The notes: generated by a model from the letters alone, not told the origin. Positions 53,416 through 64,000 are shown, counted from the stretch's first letter. The stretch is 64,000 nt of DNA from Antilocapra americana (GCA_007570785.1 ML664161.1:40850360-40914359), one strand, 5' to 3'. Made by a program: numbers and translations.

Positions 53416-55194
53416 AAACAGAATAATGCTCAAAGGGGGAGGATGTATAGGACTAGAAAACAAAAGGATATTTGACTATTTAAACTGGATTTCAACATTT
53501 TTTTTTCCTGCAGCCTCTATTCTATATGTCAGCCCACTAACTCTGAGCATCTATTCTTGTTCTATCCTTTAATTCACTGCGGATAGTCTAGTCTTTCTGG
53601 CCCTTTCCATCCGTAACCTCTGAAAACATGTGTTTTCGATTGGGTTATGGATTATACCATAATGAAGCTGATGTGGTGGGGAGGACCATTTCTATTTGTC
53701 TTTTAGTCTCTGAAAACTCTGTTTTTAACTGAGATATTAATGTGCAGTTGTTATATGGATGAGTTTTTAAAAGCTTTAGAGAAAGTTTCCCCAAAGCAAA
53801 GGGTATTAGCTCCGATATCCTGGCCAAAGTCCAAATGAGTAATTACATTCTTCCCTGCTAAATCTTTCCTGTAGTGTTAATTGGAGATGACGTTTTTTAT
53901 TTCTTTACCTCTACTGGTATCTATTGTTGCTGAGCATCTGTTAAAACTTTGCTGCATTTCACGCCAGTGGAGAATTCTTTGCAGCAGTTATCCTAGTATT
54001 AAATGGCCTCTTCAAATACACCCCATTTGCAGTTTATGTGTGGGCGTGAGCAGGTGTGAGTAGAGACTTAAATACAATGATTTATAACGTGCCTTTGGAT
54101 CCTGGATGGGAAGGGCAATTTAAACCTGGGTTATCAGCAGCATGTGAAAAACACGCTTCCCTAAACCGGTTACTAATTACACAATTACCTTTAGTGGCAC
54201 AAGTAAAAAATGATGTGATGCTTTTCAGCAAATTCTGGTTTTAAGTAAATAATTCTTAGCAACAAATGATTAATTGTATTAAGTAGTCTTTACTAGATGC
54301 AATTTAGAGTAAGTCATTTTCTAAAACAACAAAAACAAAACTCCAAACCCTAAAATAACATGATGAAATAATTGTAATCTGTAATAAATTTGTCTCCCTA
54401 AAAGGAATTTTATACAGAGTGCAAATAAAACTACTTGCTTATTGGTTTTTCTTTTCTTTTTAAAAGAGCATTCTTGTACTTTATACAAGGAAAGTGTATA
54501 AGGAAAGCTATTACCTACAGGTAAAATTTTTCACAGTGAGATGATATTCTCCTGGATCTTATAAACAAAGCTACTCCTGATAGGGATAATTTGAGAACTG
54601 ATATTAGCTCTGATTTGAGAACAGTTGCACCTAAGGGACAAATAAAGCCATATGCCACTGCTATCATAAAACAGTTCTTCCTGGCATGATAAAAACTGAT
54701 CTGTAACTCTTCAGTTTGGGGTTTTAAATTTTCACAGTAATGCTGAAGTTCATATATCTTTTAATTATTTCTTGTAAGTGTCCAAAATGTCTGGAAAAAG
54801 TGGCAGTAGACACCATGGAGGGTGCATTAAGCTCTCTAAGTTTGGAGTACTAAGTAGGATTGTAATGTTTCCCCCTACTATTTGATTAATAAGAAATATA
54901 GTGAATATAAACCTCTAGTCCCTTCTCTCCAATGGGAGAGAAGAATACTGGTGCTTATTTTCCTGTACCATAGAGTCTGCAACATATGAATATGGGAAGC
55001 ATTTTACTATGATTTAATATAATTTAATTTAAATATGCCCTGCAAGATTGTGATTCTCTGGCACAATGAAGTATCTATATACCTTAGTAAGCTTGAATGA
55101 CAGTTAAGACAGTCTGGCGAAATAAGTCCAAAAACCATCTCCTCTGAGGAGGTTGTCTTTTCATTATTTGCCTAGGCTGAAAAGGAGCCTGTGG
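53416..55194. other. 1.8 kb repeat-free DNA; candidate regulatory stretch at 53860-54260
   Basis: No repeat recognised in nearly 1.8 kb. Around 54160-54210 the palindrome aaccggtt (54164-54171) is followed at once by 'actaattacacaattacc', two homeodomain-type TAATTA/CAATTA cores. Open frames are at most 62 codons. A coding role is not supported. Confidence 0.4.
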
Positions 55195-55209
55195 CCCTGC
55201 CAACTTTTA
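55195..55209. repeat. Left TSD of the inverted L1
   Basis: Fifteen-base direct repeat ccctgccaactttta, identical at 57509-57523. Confidence 0.95.
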
Positions 55210-57025
55210 TTTATTTATTTGTTATTTTATTTATTTTATTTACGTTATTGTGTTGGTTTTGCCAGACACTGATATGAATCTGCCATGGGTATACATGTGT
55301 TCCCCTTCCAGAACCCACCTCCCACCTCCCTCCCGATTCCATCCCTCTGGGTCATCCCAGTGCACCAGCCCTGAGCACCCTGTATCATGCATCAAACCTG
55401 GGCTGGTGATTGATTTCACATATGATAATTTACATGTCTCAGTGCCATTCTCCCATATCATCCCACCCTTGCCCTCTCCCATAGAGTCCAAAAGACTGTT
55501 CTATACATCTGCGTCTCTTTTGCTATCTCGCATACAGGGTTCTCATTACCATCTTTCTAAATTCCATATATATGCATTAGTATACTGTAGTGTTGTTTTT
55601 CCTTCTGGCTTACTTCACTCTGTATAATAGGCTCCAGTTTCATCCACCTCAGTAGAACTGATTCAAATGTATTCTTTTTAATGGCTGAGTAATATTCCAT
55701 TGTGTATATGTAGCACAGCTTTCTTATCCTTTCGTCAGTTGATGGGCATCTAGGTTGCTTCCATGTCCTGGCTATTGTAAACAGTGCGGCAATGAACATT
55801 GGGGTACACGTGTCTCTTTCAATTCTGGTTTCCTCGGTGTGTATGCCCAGCAGTGGGATTGCTGGGTCATATGGTAGTTCTATTTCCAGTTTTTTAAAGA
55901 ATCTCCACGCTGTTCTCCATAATGGCTGTACTAGTTTGCATTCCCACCAACAGTGTAAGAGAGTTCCTTTTTCTCCACATCCTCTCCAGCATTTATTGCT
56001 TGTAGACTTTTGGATGGCAGCCATTCTGACTGGTGTAAAGTGGTACCTCATTGTGGTTTTGGTTTGCATTTCTCTGATAATGAGTGATGTTGAGCATCTT
56101 TTCATGTGTTTGTTAGCCATTTTTATGTCTTCTTTCGAGAAATGTCTGTTTAGTTCTTTGGCCCACTTTTTGATTGGGTCGTTTATTTTTCTGGAATTGA
56201 CCTGCATTTTCTGGAATTGACCTGCAGGAGTTGCTTGTATATTTTTGAGATTAATTATTTGTCTGTTGCTTCGTTTGCTATTATTTTCTCCCATTCTGAA
56301 GGCTGCCTTTTCACCGTGCTTTTAGTTTCCTTTGTTGTGCAGAAGCTTTTAATTTTAATTAGGTCCCATTTGTTTATTTTTGCTTTTATTTCCAGTATTC
56401 TGGGAGGTGGGTCATAGAGGATCCTGCTTTGGTTTATGTCAGAGAGTGTTTTGCCTATGTTTTCCTCTAGGAGTTTTATAGTTTCTGGTCTTATTTTTAG
56501 ATCTTTGATCCATTTTGGGTTTATTTTTGTGTATGGTGTTAAAAAGTGTTCTAGTTTCATTCTTTTACAAGTGGCTGTCCAGTTTTCCCAGCACCACTTG
56601 TTAAAGAGATTGTCTTGTCTCCATTGTATATTCTTGCCTCCTTTGTCAAAGATAAGGTGTCCATAGGTGCATGGATTTCTCTCTGGGCTTTCTGTTGTGT
56701 TCCATTGATCTATATTTCTGTCTTTGTGCCAGTACCATACTGTCTTGATGACTGTGGCTTTGTAGTATAGCCTAAAATCAGGCAGGTTGATTCCTCCAGT
56801 TCCATTCTTCTTTCTCAAGATTGCTTTGGCTATTCGAGGTTTTTTGTATTTCCATACAAATTGTGAAATTATTTGTTCTAGTTCTCTGAAAAAGACCTCT
56901 GGTAGCTTGATAGGAATTACATTGAATCTATAGATTGCTCTGGGTAGTATACTCATTTTCACTATATTGATTCTTCAATCCATGAACACGGTATATTTCT
57001 CCATCTATTTGTGTCCTCTTTGATT
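55210..57025 (-). mobile_element. Young ruminant L1 with 5' inversion: 3' segment
   Basis: Antisense part of one L1 insertion: T-rich tail complement, 3' UTR ('ttggttttgccagacactg', 'gggtcatcccagtgcacc') and ORF2 C-terminal half, up to 'ctatttgtgtcctctttgattt', where orientation flips. A 20-bp unit is tandemly duplicated at 56187-56226. Confidence 0.95.
55557..56962 (-). pseudogene. L1 ORF2 C-terminal half, broken
   Basis: Two overlapping minus frames. The upstream one (56255-56962, 235 codons) contains '[18 protein letters not shown]' and '[18 protein letters not shown]' and ends at a TAA where related copies have a glutamine codon. The downstream one (55557-56294, 245 codons) contains '[19 protein letters not shown]', '[18 protein letters not shown]' and '[18 protein letters not shown]'. 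The 20-bp duplication between them shifts the frame as well. Confidence 0.93.
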
Positions 57026-57508
57026 TAAAGCAGGAATAGAAGGAACATACCTCAACATAATAAAAACTATATATGACAAACCCACAGCAAGCATTATCCT
57101 CAATGGTGAAAAACTGAAAGCATTTCCCCTAAAGTCAAGAACAAGACAAGGGTGCCCACTCTCACCACTGCTATTCAACATAGTTTTGGAAGTCTTGGCC
57201 ACAGCAATCAGAACAGAAAAAGAAATAAAAGAAATCCAGATTGGAAAAGAAGAAGTAAAACTCTCACTGTTTGCAGATGACACGATCCTCTACATAGAAA
57301 ACCCTAAAGACTCTACCAGAAAATTGCTAGAGCTAATCAGTGAATATAGTAAAGTTGCAGGATATAAAATCAACACACAGAAATCCCTTGCATTCCTATA
57401 CACTAACAATGAGAAAAGAGAAAGAGAAATTAAGGAAACAAGTCCATTCACCATCAAAACAAAAAGAATAAAATACTTAGGAATATATCTACCTAAAGAA
57501 ACAAAAGA
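57026..57508 (+). mobile_element. Young ruminant L1 with 5' inversion: inverted 5' segment
   Basis: Sense part of the same insertion, starting at about 'aaagcaggaatagaaggaac' and ending at the right TSD. It covers the ORF2 region lying just upstream of that in the antisense segment, with a small gap of roughly ten codons between them, as expected for twin priming. Confidence 0.93.
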
Positions 57509-57524
57509 CCCTGCCAACTTTTAA
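57030..57524 (+). pseudogene. L1 ORF2 reverse transcriptase core, inverted piece
   Basis: Continuous coding sequence from about 57030; the first ATG frame is 57186-57524 (112 codons). The RT catalytic motif FADD is intact at 57270-57281 (residues 29-32 of that frame), after a '[16 protein letters not shown]' block upstream. Cut at '[12 protein letters not shown]'. It has no 5' part or promoter and is not a working gene. Confidence 0.93.
57509..57523. repeat. Right TSD of the inverted L1
   Basis: Exact second copy of ccctgccaactttta (see 55195-55209). Confidence 0.95.
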
Positions 57525-57639
57525 ATGGTGTCGAGTTTACCAGTCAGTACATATCATAAAATGATTAATTGGGTTTTAGTGACCAGAAATGATTGTGGAA
57601 ACTGAGATAGATGAATAGGCTATATCTAAGGCCAGGCCT

Positions 57640-57868
57640 GGGCTTCCTAGATAGTGCTAGTGGTAAAGAACCTCCCACCTGCCAATGCAGATGTGAGAGA
57701 CAGGGGTTCAATTTCTGAGTCAGGAAGATCCCCTAGATAAGGGAATGTCACCCCGCTCCAGTATTCTTGCCCAGGGAATCCCATGGCCAGAGAAGCCTGG
57801 TGGGCTATAGTCGATTGGGTTGCAAAGATTTGGACACAGCTGAAGCAACTTAGCACACAGGCACAGCC
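57640..57868 (+). mobile_element. Bov-tA SINE
   Basis: Sense copy with head 'gggcttcctagatagtgctagtgg', a short internal duplication ('cctcccacctgcc'), core and terminus 'gacacagctgaagcaacttag' followed by a (gcacaca) tail. Confidence 0.92.
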
Positions 57869-57901
57869 CGATGTGCTCTTCAGTGGAGCCTAGTGTAATA
57901 T

Positions 57902-58031
57902 CCAGAGGAGGCAATGGCAACCCACTGCAGTACTCTTGCCTGGAAAATCCCACGGATGGAAGGGCCTGGTGGGCTGCAGTCCATGGGGTCGCACAGACTC
58001 GGACACGACTGAGCGACTTAGCAGCAGCAGC
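57902..58031 (+). mobile_element. Bov-A2 SINE, single unit, AGC tail, 10-bp TSD
   Basis: One Bov-A core unit ending 'gacttagcagcagcagcag'. The exact repeat agtgtaatat lies at 57892-57901 and 58032-58041. Little diverged. Confidence 0.93.
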
Positions 58032-58041
58032 AGTGTAATAT

Positions 58042-59195
58042 TAAGAATAACACAAACATTCTGTATAATATTGCTGTGTTACTAAAACTGAAAGTATTAG
58101 CAGCCAGTGGGGAGGGACAGGAGAGTATCTTTGGTAGAATTAGCTGAACCCTCACTCGGCACCTAGTGAAAATAAATCTGATTCTGTTATTCATCCTTTT
58201 GACTTGCTCCAAGATCTGAAGGTGTTGAAAGCCCCAGCTAAGTAGCCTCTGCCACAGAAAACAGTTTTGTATTTGCATAATATTTTCAGGGATGCTCAAC
58301 TCATCCTGAGCCTGAAGGGGTATGGATGTTCTCTGCATATTTTATGTTGCTTTCATTTTCTACAAAGACTTGGTCTAAATTGTAAGATGGAAATAGTATA
58401 CAGTGGATGTTTGTCATAAGCAGTTAGCAGGTCTTTCTGTGATATATAAAGTAGGAAAATCCCTAATGTAACATATTTGAGTTACAGTGATCTTGAAAAT
58501 TATCACTGTTTAAACTGAAGAAGGAATTTTCTTTTCCTTATATATGTTCCTTCTGCAGTCTTTGGCATATTCTCTATGAGTATAGATAATTGCATATAAA
58601 GAGATTCTTCACATTTCATAGATAAGTTTATTCCAGATTTTCTTATATTGAGTTTATGGCTAATCGGTCAGTCAGTATTAAACTAAATTTCCCCTATGGT
58701 CTGTTCACATCCCAGTTGTCCTCTTACTATTGATTTATGCATTCAGCAAATGTTCAGTCTAATCTGGATAAATGCCAAGAATTAATGATACCAAGAAAAA
58801 TAAAACATAATCCTTGTTCTCAATTGTGTTTCTGTCCACATCCTGTTTGGTATTGGTAGGTTAGCAGATCATCGCTTTGAAAAAAACAAACTTTTTCTAT
58901 GAGATGTAAATGTAATTAAATTAACAATGAATTTTTCATGAGTTATTTCTAAACTAGGTCTAAGATACAGGATTAGGAGGTAATTCAAGTTGTTTTTCTT
59001 TCAAATAAAATATAAATCAAGATAATTGTTTATGGCCATTTAAGATTACATGATGTTCAGCTTTGAACTGTTTGTCCCTTATCATTTCCCTTTGGGAAAA
59101 TACATACCACTTTTCTATATTTTCTTGTAAATTCAACTTTTTAGAGGACCTTCAATTTTTCCTCTTCCTTATTGTACAGAGTTGCTTTTGTTGTC
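58042..59195. other. 1.15 kb without gene; weak L2-like stretch at 58735-58835
   Basis: A 106-codon minus frame (58018-58338) overlaps the SINE tail and has no recognised domain. 'atgcattcagcaaatgttcag' near 58737 is a weak L2-like word. Otherwise nothing. Confidence 0.45.
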
Positions 59196-60172
59196 TGTCA
59201 GTTATCATTCCAATCCAAAGAAAGGCAATGCCAAAGAATGTTCAAACTGCTGCATAGTTGCACTCATCTCACACACTAGCAAAGTAATGCTCAAAATTCT
59301 CCAAGCCAGTATTCAACAGTATGTGAACCATAATCTTCCAGATATTCAAGGTGGATTTAGAAAAGGCAGAGGAACCAGAGATCAAATTGCCAACATCTGC
59401 TGGATCATCAAAAAAACAAAAGAGTTCCAGAAAAACATCTACTTTTGCTTTATTGGCTATGCCAAAGCCTTTGACTGTGTGAATCACAACAAATTGTGGA
59501 AAATTCTTCAAGAGATGGAAATACCAGGCCACCTGACCTGCCTCTTGACAAATCTGTATGCAGCTCAGGGAGCAACAGTTAGAACTGGACAGGGGACAAC
59601 AGACTGGTTCCAAATTGGGAAAGGTGTACGTCAAGGCTGTATATTGTCATCCTACTTATTTAACTTATATGTAGAGTACATCATGTGAAATGCCAGGCAG
59701 GATGAAGCACAAGCTGGAATCAAGATTTCCGGGAATATCAATAACCTCAGATATTCAGATGACACAACTCTAATGGCAGAAAGTGAAGAGGAACTAAAGA
59801 GCCTCTTGTTGGAAGAGAAAGAGGAGAGTGAAACAGTTGGCTTAAAGCTCAACATTCAGAAAACTAAGATCATGGCATCTTGTCCCATCACTTCATGGCA
59901 AATAGATGTGTAAACAATGGAAGCAATGAGAGATTTTGTTTTTTTGAGGCTCCAAAATCACTGCATATGGTGACTGCAGCCATGAAATTAAAAGATGCTT
60001 TCTCCTTGGAAGAAAAGTTATGACCAACCTAGACAGCACACTAAAAAGCAGAGACATTATTTTGTCAACAAAGGTCCTTCTAGTCAAGGCTATGGTCTTT
60101 CCAGTAGTCATGTATGGATGTGAGAATTGGACTATAAAGAAAGCTGAATGCCAAATAATTGATGCTTTTGAA
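59182..60172 (+). pseudogene. BovB reverse transcriptase, interrupted
   Basis: The frame 59182-59688 (168 codons; about its first five codons are flanking DNA) carries RT blocks 'DIQGGFRKGRGTRDQIANI', 'GYAKAFDCVNHNKLWKIL' and 'GKGVRQGCILSSYLFNLYV'. A TGA at 59686-59688 stops it where another copy has arginine. In the same frame beyond the stop the catalytic box reads YSDD (59752-59763) instead of YADD. More frameshifts follow. Inactive. Confidence 0.92.
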
Positions 60173-60515
60173 CTGCGGTATTAGAGAAGACTCTTGAGAG
60201 CCCCTTGGACTTCAAGGAGATCCATCCTAAAGGAAATCAGTCCTGAATATTCACTGGAAGGACTGATGCTGAGGCTGAAATTCCAATACTTTCGTCACCT
60301 GATGTGAAGAACCAACTTTTGGAAAAGACCCTGATGCTGGGAAAGACTGGAGGTGGGAGGAAAAGGAGACAACAGAGGATGAGATGATTGGATGGCATCA
60401 CTGACTCGATGGACATTAGTTTGAGTAGACTCTGGAAGTTGGTGATGGACAGGGAAGCCTAGCTTGCTGCAGTCCATACTGTTGCAAAGAGTTGGACACA
60501 ACTGAGTGACTGAAG
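59196..60515 (+). mobile_element. BovB LINE, long sense copy
   Basis: About 1.3 kb from 'gtcagttatcattccaatcc' through the RT region to the terminus 'cacaactgagtgactgaa'. 5'-truncated just upstream of the RT core. It is the most complete coding stretch of BovB in the window. Confidence 0.95.
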
Positions 60516-60904
60516 TGATAATGTAATCAAAATATCCCCGTTTCAATTACCAGTAAAGGGATCCTAGTGTACAGGATTCAAAAAGTGCTTCAGAACCTTT
60601 GAGCTATCTAGTAGTATATTATGACGAACTGAAGGTGTTACTCTCTGCTTGTATAAGAGACTCAATGTAGTTCTTTCTCCCTTCATCTGAGAAATGAAAC
60701 ATGAAATTTATATATCAAGTCTTTAAACACTGGCATCATCTTACATGGGTTACCTATTCTCTCTCAATGTAAATTCCTCAATGCAGCAGTGGATACTTAC
60801 TTATAATTTCTTTTGATCCTGTACAGTGTCTGTGGCAGTTTGCCTTTGCCTTTCACAATATTATACCCTTCTATATATTGAGATTAACATGCTTTTTAAA
60901 ATTT
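60516..60904. other. No recognisable feature
   Basis: Single-copy-looking DNA. Confidence 0.45.
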
Positions 60905-61070
60905 TCTCCACCTACTTATTTTTTTTTTATTTTGGTAAGATCCAGCTCAAATCTCACTTAAATCTTTTGTTAATTCCTGTATGCCACAGTGATCCTTCCC
61001 TAATCAGCAACTCTCTCAGCAATCTGACCCCATTAACATAGGGAAAAGCCCTTATATCTGGAGTTTTGGA
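60905..61070 (+). repeat. Probable L2 LINE fragment
   Basis: 'aagatccagctcaaatctcacttaaatc' followed by 'gtgatccttccctaatcagcaa' fits the L2 3' region (cagctcaaatgccacctcc, gaagccttccctgattccc). Confidence 0.55.
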
Positions 61071-61275
61071 ACTGTTCTCTAGTTGCTTTATGCTTTACTC
61101 ACTCTTATTTATTTGTTCATTCGCTTGTTTATCCATCCATTTATCACTGAATGCCTATCCACCCATTTATCACTGACTACCTAGAATGTGCCAGACTTTC
61201 TGATAGACTCTGGGAAAGCAGAAAAAAGAAACAGAACTAGATGTATGCTCTGAAAAACTGTGCAGTCTAATGAGA
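61071..61275. repeat. Possible LINE-type fragment
   Basis: 'atcactgactacctagaatgtgccagactttctgatagactctgggaaagcag' resembles the common 'tgagcacctactatgtgccaggcac...ctggggatacagc' word order of old LINE/MIR-type repeats, with a local duplication of 'ccatttatcactga' (about 61137-61175). Confidence 0.4.
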
Positions 61276-61656
61276 AGGCACAGAAAGTAGATACTCCCAT
61301 CATACCCCTGCTTCAGCCCTCAGTCACGAAGGACAGGAAACGATTCCATCAGTAACCTTAGTTTCCCATGGTAAAGCTCCCCAAGGATGATATTAGTGGT
61401 TGTGGTGACAGCAATGGTGATACGGTGGTGGTAGTGGTATGAGTGTAACTTGTGGTTCATTAATTCAGACTTAGAAATGAACTGTAAACTATATTTTCTC
61501 CTGCTCTATAATCCTAACAGCTGAGTTATAAAATAATAGAGACATTATCAAGAGTTTGCTACTCGGAGGTATTTGGGTACATGTGTGGCTTAAAGTAGTT
61601 CCCCATATTATTCTGGATGGTGTAGAAGTTGAATAAGGCTTGTTACTTTTACTTGG
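61276..61656. other. No gene; short (GGT)n-like stretch near 61395-61440
   Basis: 'gtggttgtggtgacagcaatggtgatacggtggtggtagtgg' is a small GGT/GTG-type triplet run. Nothing else recognised. Confidence 0.5.
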
Positions 61657-61885
61657 AGACTTCCCTGGTGGCTCAGATGATAAAGCATCTGCTACAAGGC
61701 AGGAGACCTGGGTTCAATCACTGGGTCGGGAAGATCCCCTGGAGAAGGAAATAGAAACCCTCTCCAGTACTCTTGCCTGGAAAATCCGATGGATGGAGAA
61801 GCCTGCTAGGCTACAGTCCATGGGTTTGCAAAGAGTCGGACATGACTGAGCGACTTCACTTTCTTTCTTTCACTTTCAATTTGTT
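61657..61885 (+). mobile_element. Bov-tA SINE
   Basis: Full-length sense copy with A-box-like 'tggctcagatgataaagc', near-B-box 'ggttcaatca', core, and terminus 'gacatgactgagcgacttcac' with a (tttc)n tail. Little diverged. Flanks share 'ttgtta'. Confidence 0.94.
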
Positions 61886-62310
61886 ATTAAAGGAAGGGAC
61901 ATACATAAAGGAATGTACCTATTATTAATTACACATGATTTCCTTTTTGTCCCCATTGGAGAAAAATGATACAAAATATTTATAGAATTTTTTTGGAAAT
62001 ATATAGAAGCAGCACCTATGTCAATGTGGGGGTGTGAGAATGACTCAGTATTGGGCAAGAGTAATTATTTGAGCTGACTCCAGGAAAATAAATAGGAATT
62101 CACCAAACACATAAGAGAAAGGGAGAAGATAAAAGGGAAAGTTTTACAAGGAAAGTGCTGTCATTAATAGAAGTTTGATTGTTGGTGCATCAAGGGATTG
62201 CAAATCTTTGCTTATAACTTGACAACAGATTGAAAGTTAAAAAGTGTGAAGAGCCAATTAGTCAGGGAAAATTTGTGAAAGGTTTAAATGTTAGGTAAAG
62301 GATTTAGGAT
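61886..62310. other. No recognisable feature
   Basis: Single-copy-looking AT-rich DNA. Confidence 0.45.
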
Positions 62311-62640
62311 ATTATTTAGACAGTCACTGAAGAATTTTAAGCATGGGTTGGTCAGCCATGAGTTTTGAAAACGTCATTCTGGAAACAGAATAGAGGATGG
62401 ATTAAGGAGGAAAGCAGAAAAACCAATGAGATACTCTTAAAGTTATGTCATTTCCTACTGAGCTCAACCAAGAAAGAAGTGTTGGAATAGGATGAAGGGA
62501 GTGGATTTGAAAGATAACTGGTGTTAGGTGGCTTATTGGTCATGAGTATGAGGTGATAAAGGAGTTTGGGATAATTCCCAGAGTTTCCTCTTGGTCCTCA
62601 CAGGTCTGAGTGGTGCTATTAAGCAAGCCAGGTAATTTAC
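62311..62640. repeat. Old interspersed repeat, family undetermined, second copy
   Basis: 'gaaaacgtcattctggaaacagaatagaggatggattaagg' and 'tttgggataattcccagagtttcctcttgg' then 'tgagtggtgctatt' follow the same order as 4140-4560. It is diverged, and I cannot name the family. Confidence 0.4.
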
Positions 62641-62676
62641 AAACATGAGTCTGTTTGGGTGATTGGAGGGCATTCA

Positions 62677-62796
62677 TTCTCTCCCCAACTAAAATGTAAT
62701 ATTCTCAACGTCAGGGACCTTTTCTTCCATTTCTTTTATTCTAGCCATTGTGTGGTACCTACAGAAATTGTATTAACCATTGATTACTGAATAGAA
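62677..62796 (+). repeat. L2 LINE 3' end, probable
   Basis: 'aaaatgtaatattctcaacgtcagggaccttttcttcc' then 'gtgtggtacctacagaaattgtattaaccattgattactgaata' matches the L2 3'-end order. The second of two such ends in the window. Confidence 0.65.
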
Positions 62797-64000
62797 TAAA
62801 GAAGCACAGATAAGCCATTAGTATTTTACTGAGAGGCACAGTGAAGCATAGGAAATAATGAAGAGAACCAGATGTATATTTGCATTAAATATGCATTACA
62901 TTTGCATACAATTTCAGTGAATCTGTCAAAATAGTTTCATTTTTCATGTGCATTTTAAATATTCAAAATCTATTATTTCTATTATTGATGTCTTTCAAAA
63001 AGCCAATACCCATATTAGACAAAATGTCACTAGTATGCTAAGGACAAGAAGGGGCAAACCTACTAGCATTTATTCATATTCAGATACTCCCAAAGGGCTC
63101 TTTACTCCTCTCACTAAGGGTTATTGCTATATTTGTAATTAACACATTAGTTGCAGTTTAACAATCATCTGGTGGGTCTTTCTCTCTCCCCACCTCAGAA
63201 AAACCTCAGTTATATAGAGAAGCAGCACTTAGTAAAGCTCAGCTAGTAGCAACCTAATCATGGAAGGGCTTGAAGAAAGCATATGTAACAAGAATATAAG
63301 ATTGCACCCTCCTCTCGGGCTGTGAGCATCTTAGTCTTCCATTTTGTTTTCATTTCTCTAGAAGGAGCTGGATGGCTATTGGGAGGATTGTTTGCAGTGG
63401 ATGGAAGCTAAAATGGATGGGTGGATCCCAATGGCCGGTCCAGCTACTTGTTCCAATTGGGCCATATTACAATCACCCACAGAGCTCACCAAAAGACAGA
63501 TTTACAGTCTGCATCACTGGAGATTCTCTCTCAGCAGAGTTGACAGAGGGTTTTGAACACTCAGTGCAGTGTGAACACTGAGCAAGAGACAGGGTTGAGA
63601 ATCATTAAAATAAATGATTTTAGATAGCTCGTTGTATCTGACATTTTCAGAAATTTTCTCAACATCTGCTTGCAGGGGAGCAGTGACAAGATCTGGCTAT
63701 GACTCTGGCTCCTCACTGAACTTGAGAAGGGCTCTGGGGCCCAAACATGTGGAAGAAGAATAACCCCATCTGACCATAGTTACACTAGAAATCTTAAGCT
63801 TCTTGACTGAGCTCAGTCCTTATATTTAACCAGCAAATCATATATAAAATACTGTCTAATCTTATATAACTGATTAACATTTCTTCATTTCCTTTCCTTC
63901 TCCCACCCTTCCTTCCTCCTTTTCTCTCTTCCTGCTGCTATTTCCTTTCTTCTGTCAAAAGAAAATTCAGAGAGCATTACTTGATGTGAGTAGTTTGAGC
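62797..64000. other. 1.2 kb without gene; pyrimidine-rich end
   Basis: Single-copy-looking. At 62880-62910 'gcattaaatatgcattacatttgcat' is a local near-repeat. 63470-63570 has weak resemblance to an old hAT element (MER5-like), not firm. 63890-63960 is strongly C/T-rich. Frames of 64-69 codons show no motif. Confidence 0.45.

Noticed and set aside
55792..56220. 142-codon plus-strand open frame
   Set aside because: Antisense of L1 ORF2, matching the shadow frames in the other L1 copies.

Overview
The window reads as nuclear, non-coding DNA from a bovid ruminant (cattle, sheep, goat or a close relative). The diagnosis rests on the repeats: many tRNA-Glu-headed Bov-tA/Bov-A SINEs, ten BovB (RTE-type) LINE copies, young artiodactyl L1 3' ends and one CHR-type SINE, over a background of older mammalian MIR, L2, hAT and MLT1 elements. 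The exact species cannot be told from sequence alone. No supported protein-coding exon, tRNA or rRNA gene, CpG island promoter or CRISPR array was found. Open frames longer than about 130 codons are L1/BovB remnants, repeat-derived or uncoded chance frames.

Layout. 1-4.8 kb: pyrimidine-rich DNA, a Bov-A2 with clear target-site duplications (TSDs), SINE and BovB fragments, and an undetermined old repeat. 4.8-15 kb: no ruminant-specific insertion at all, only old elements (MIR, a hAT split by an LTR, a MER20-like element, two MLT1 LTRs) and a 16-bp perfect hairpin at 11.3 kb. 15.3-17 kb: a young L1 3' fragment inside an older L1, with a 15-bp TSD. 17-19.1 kb: SINEs, dinucleotide repeats and an L1 3' end. 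20.8-23.1 kb: SINE, L1 3' end, and a BovB inserted inside a SINE. 23-30 kb: mostly single-copy DNA with SINEs and a decayed triplet repeat. 30-33.2 kb: an ancient L1 split by a three-unit SINE array, then BovB. 34.7-41.1 kb: BovB copies and ancient L1s, one L1 split twice by BovB in opposite orientations. 41.7-50.6 kb: L1, SINEs, MIRs and a dense insertion cluster at 46.9-48.1 kb. 51-55 kb: a possible LTR, a CHR SINE and repeat-poor DNA with candidate regulatory motifs. 55.2-57.5 kb: an L1 with an internal inversion (twin priming) flanked by a perfect 15-bp TSD. 57.6-64 kb: SINEs, a long BovB with a broken reverse transcriptase, L2 and single-copy DNA.

No genes act together here. The readable content is a layered insertion history: old mammalian elements, then BovB and Bov SINEs, with young L1 among the late arrivals. 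BovB and L1 reverse transcriptases presumably supplied the copying machinery for the SINEs (known biology of these families, not shown here). Every LINE copy is truncated, and those with a readable reverse transcriptase are also mutated. I found no convincing undescribed system. The most informative observations are the nested insertions, the L1 inversion, the three-unit SINE array, the different catalytic-box changes in the BovB copies, the 11.3-kb hairpin and the repeat-poor stretches that may be constrained.
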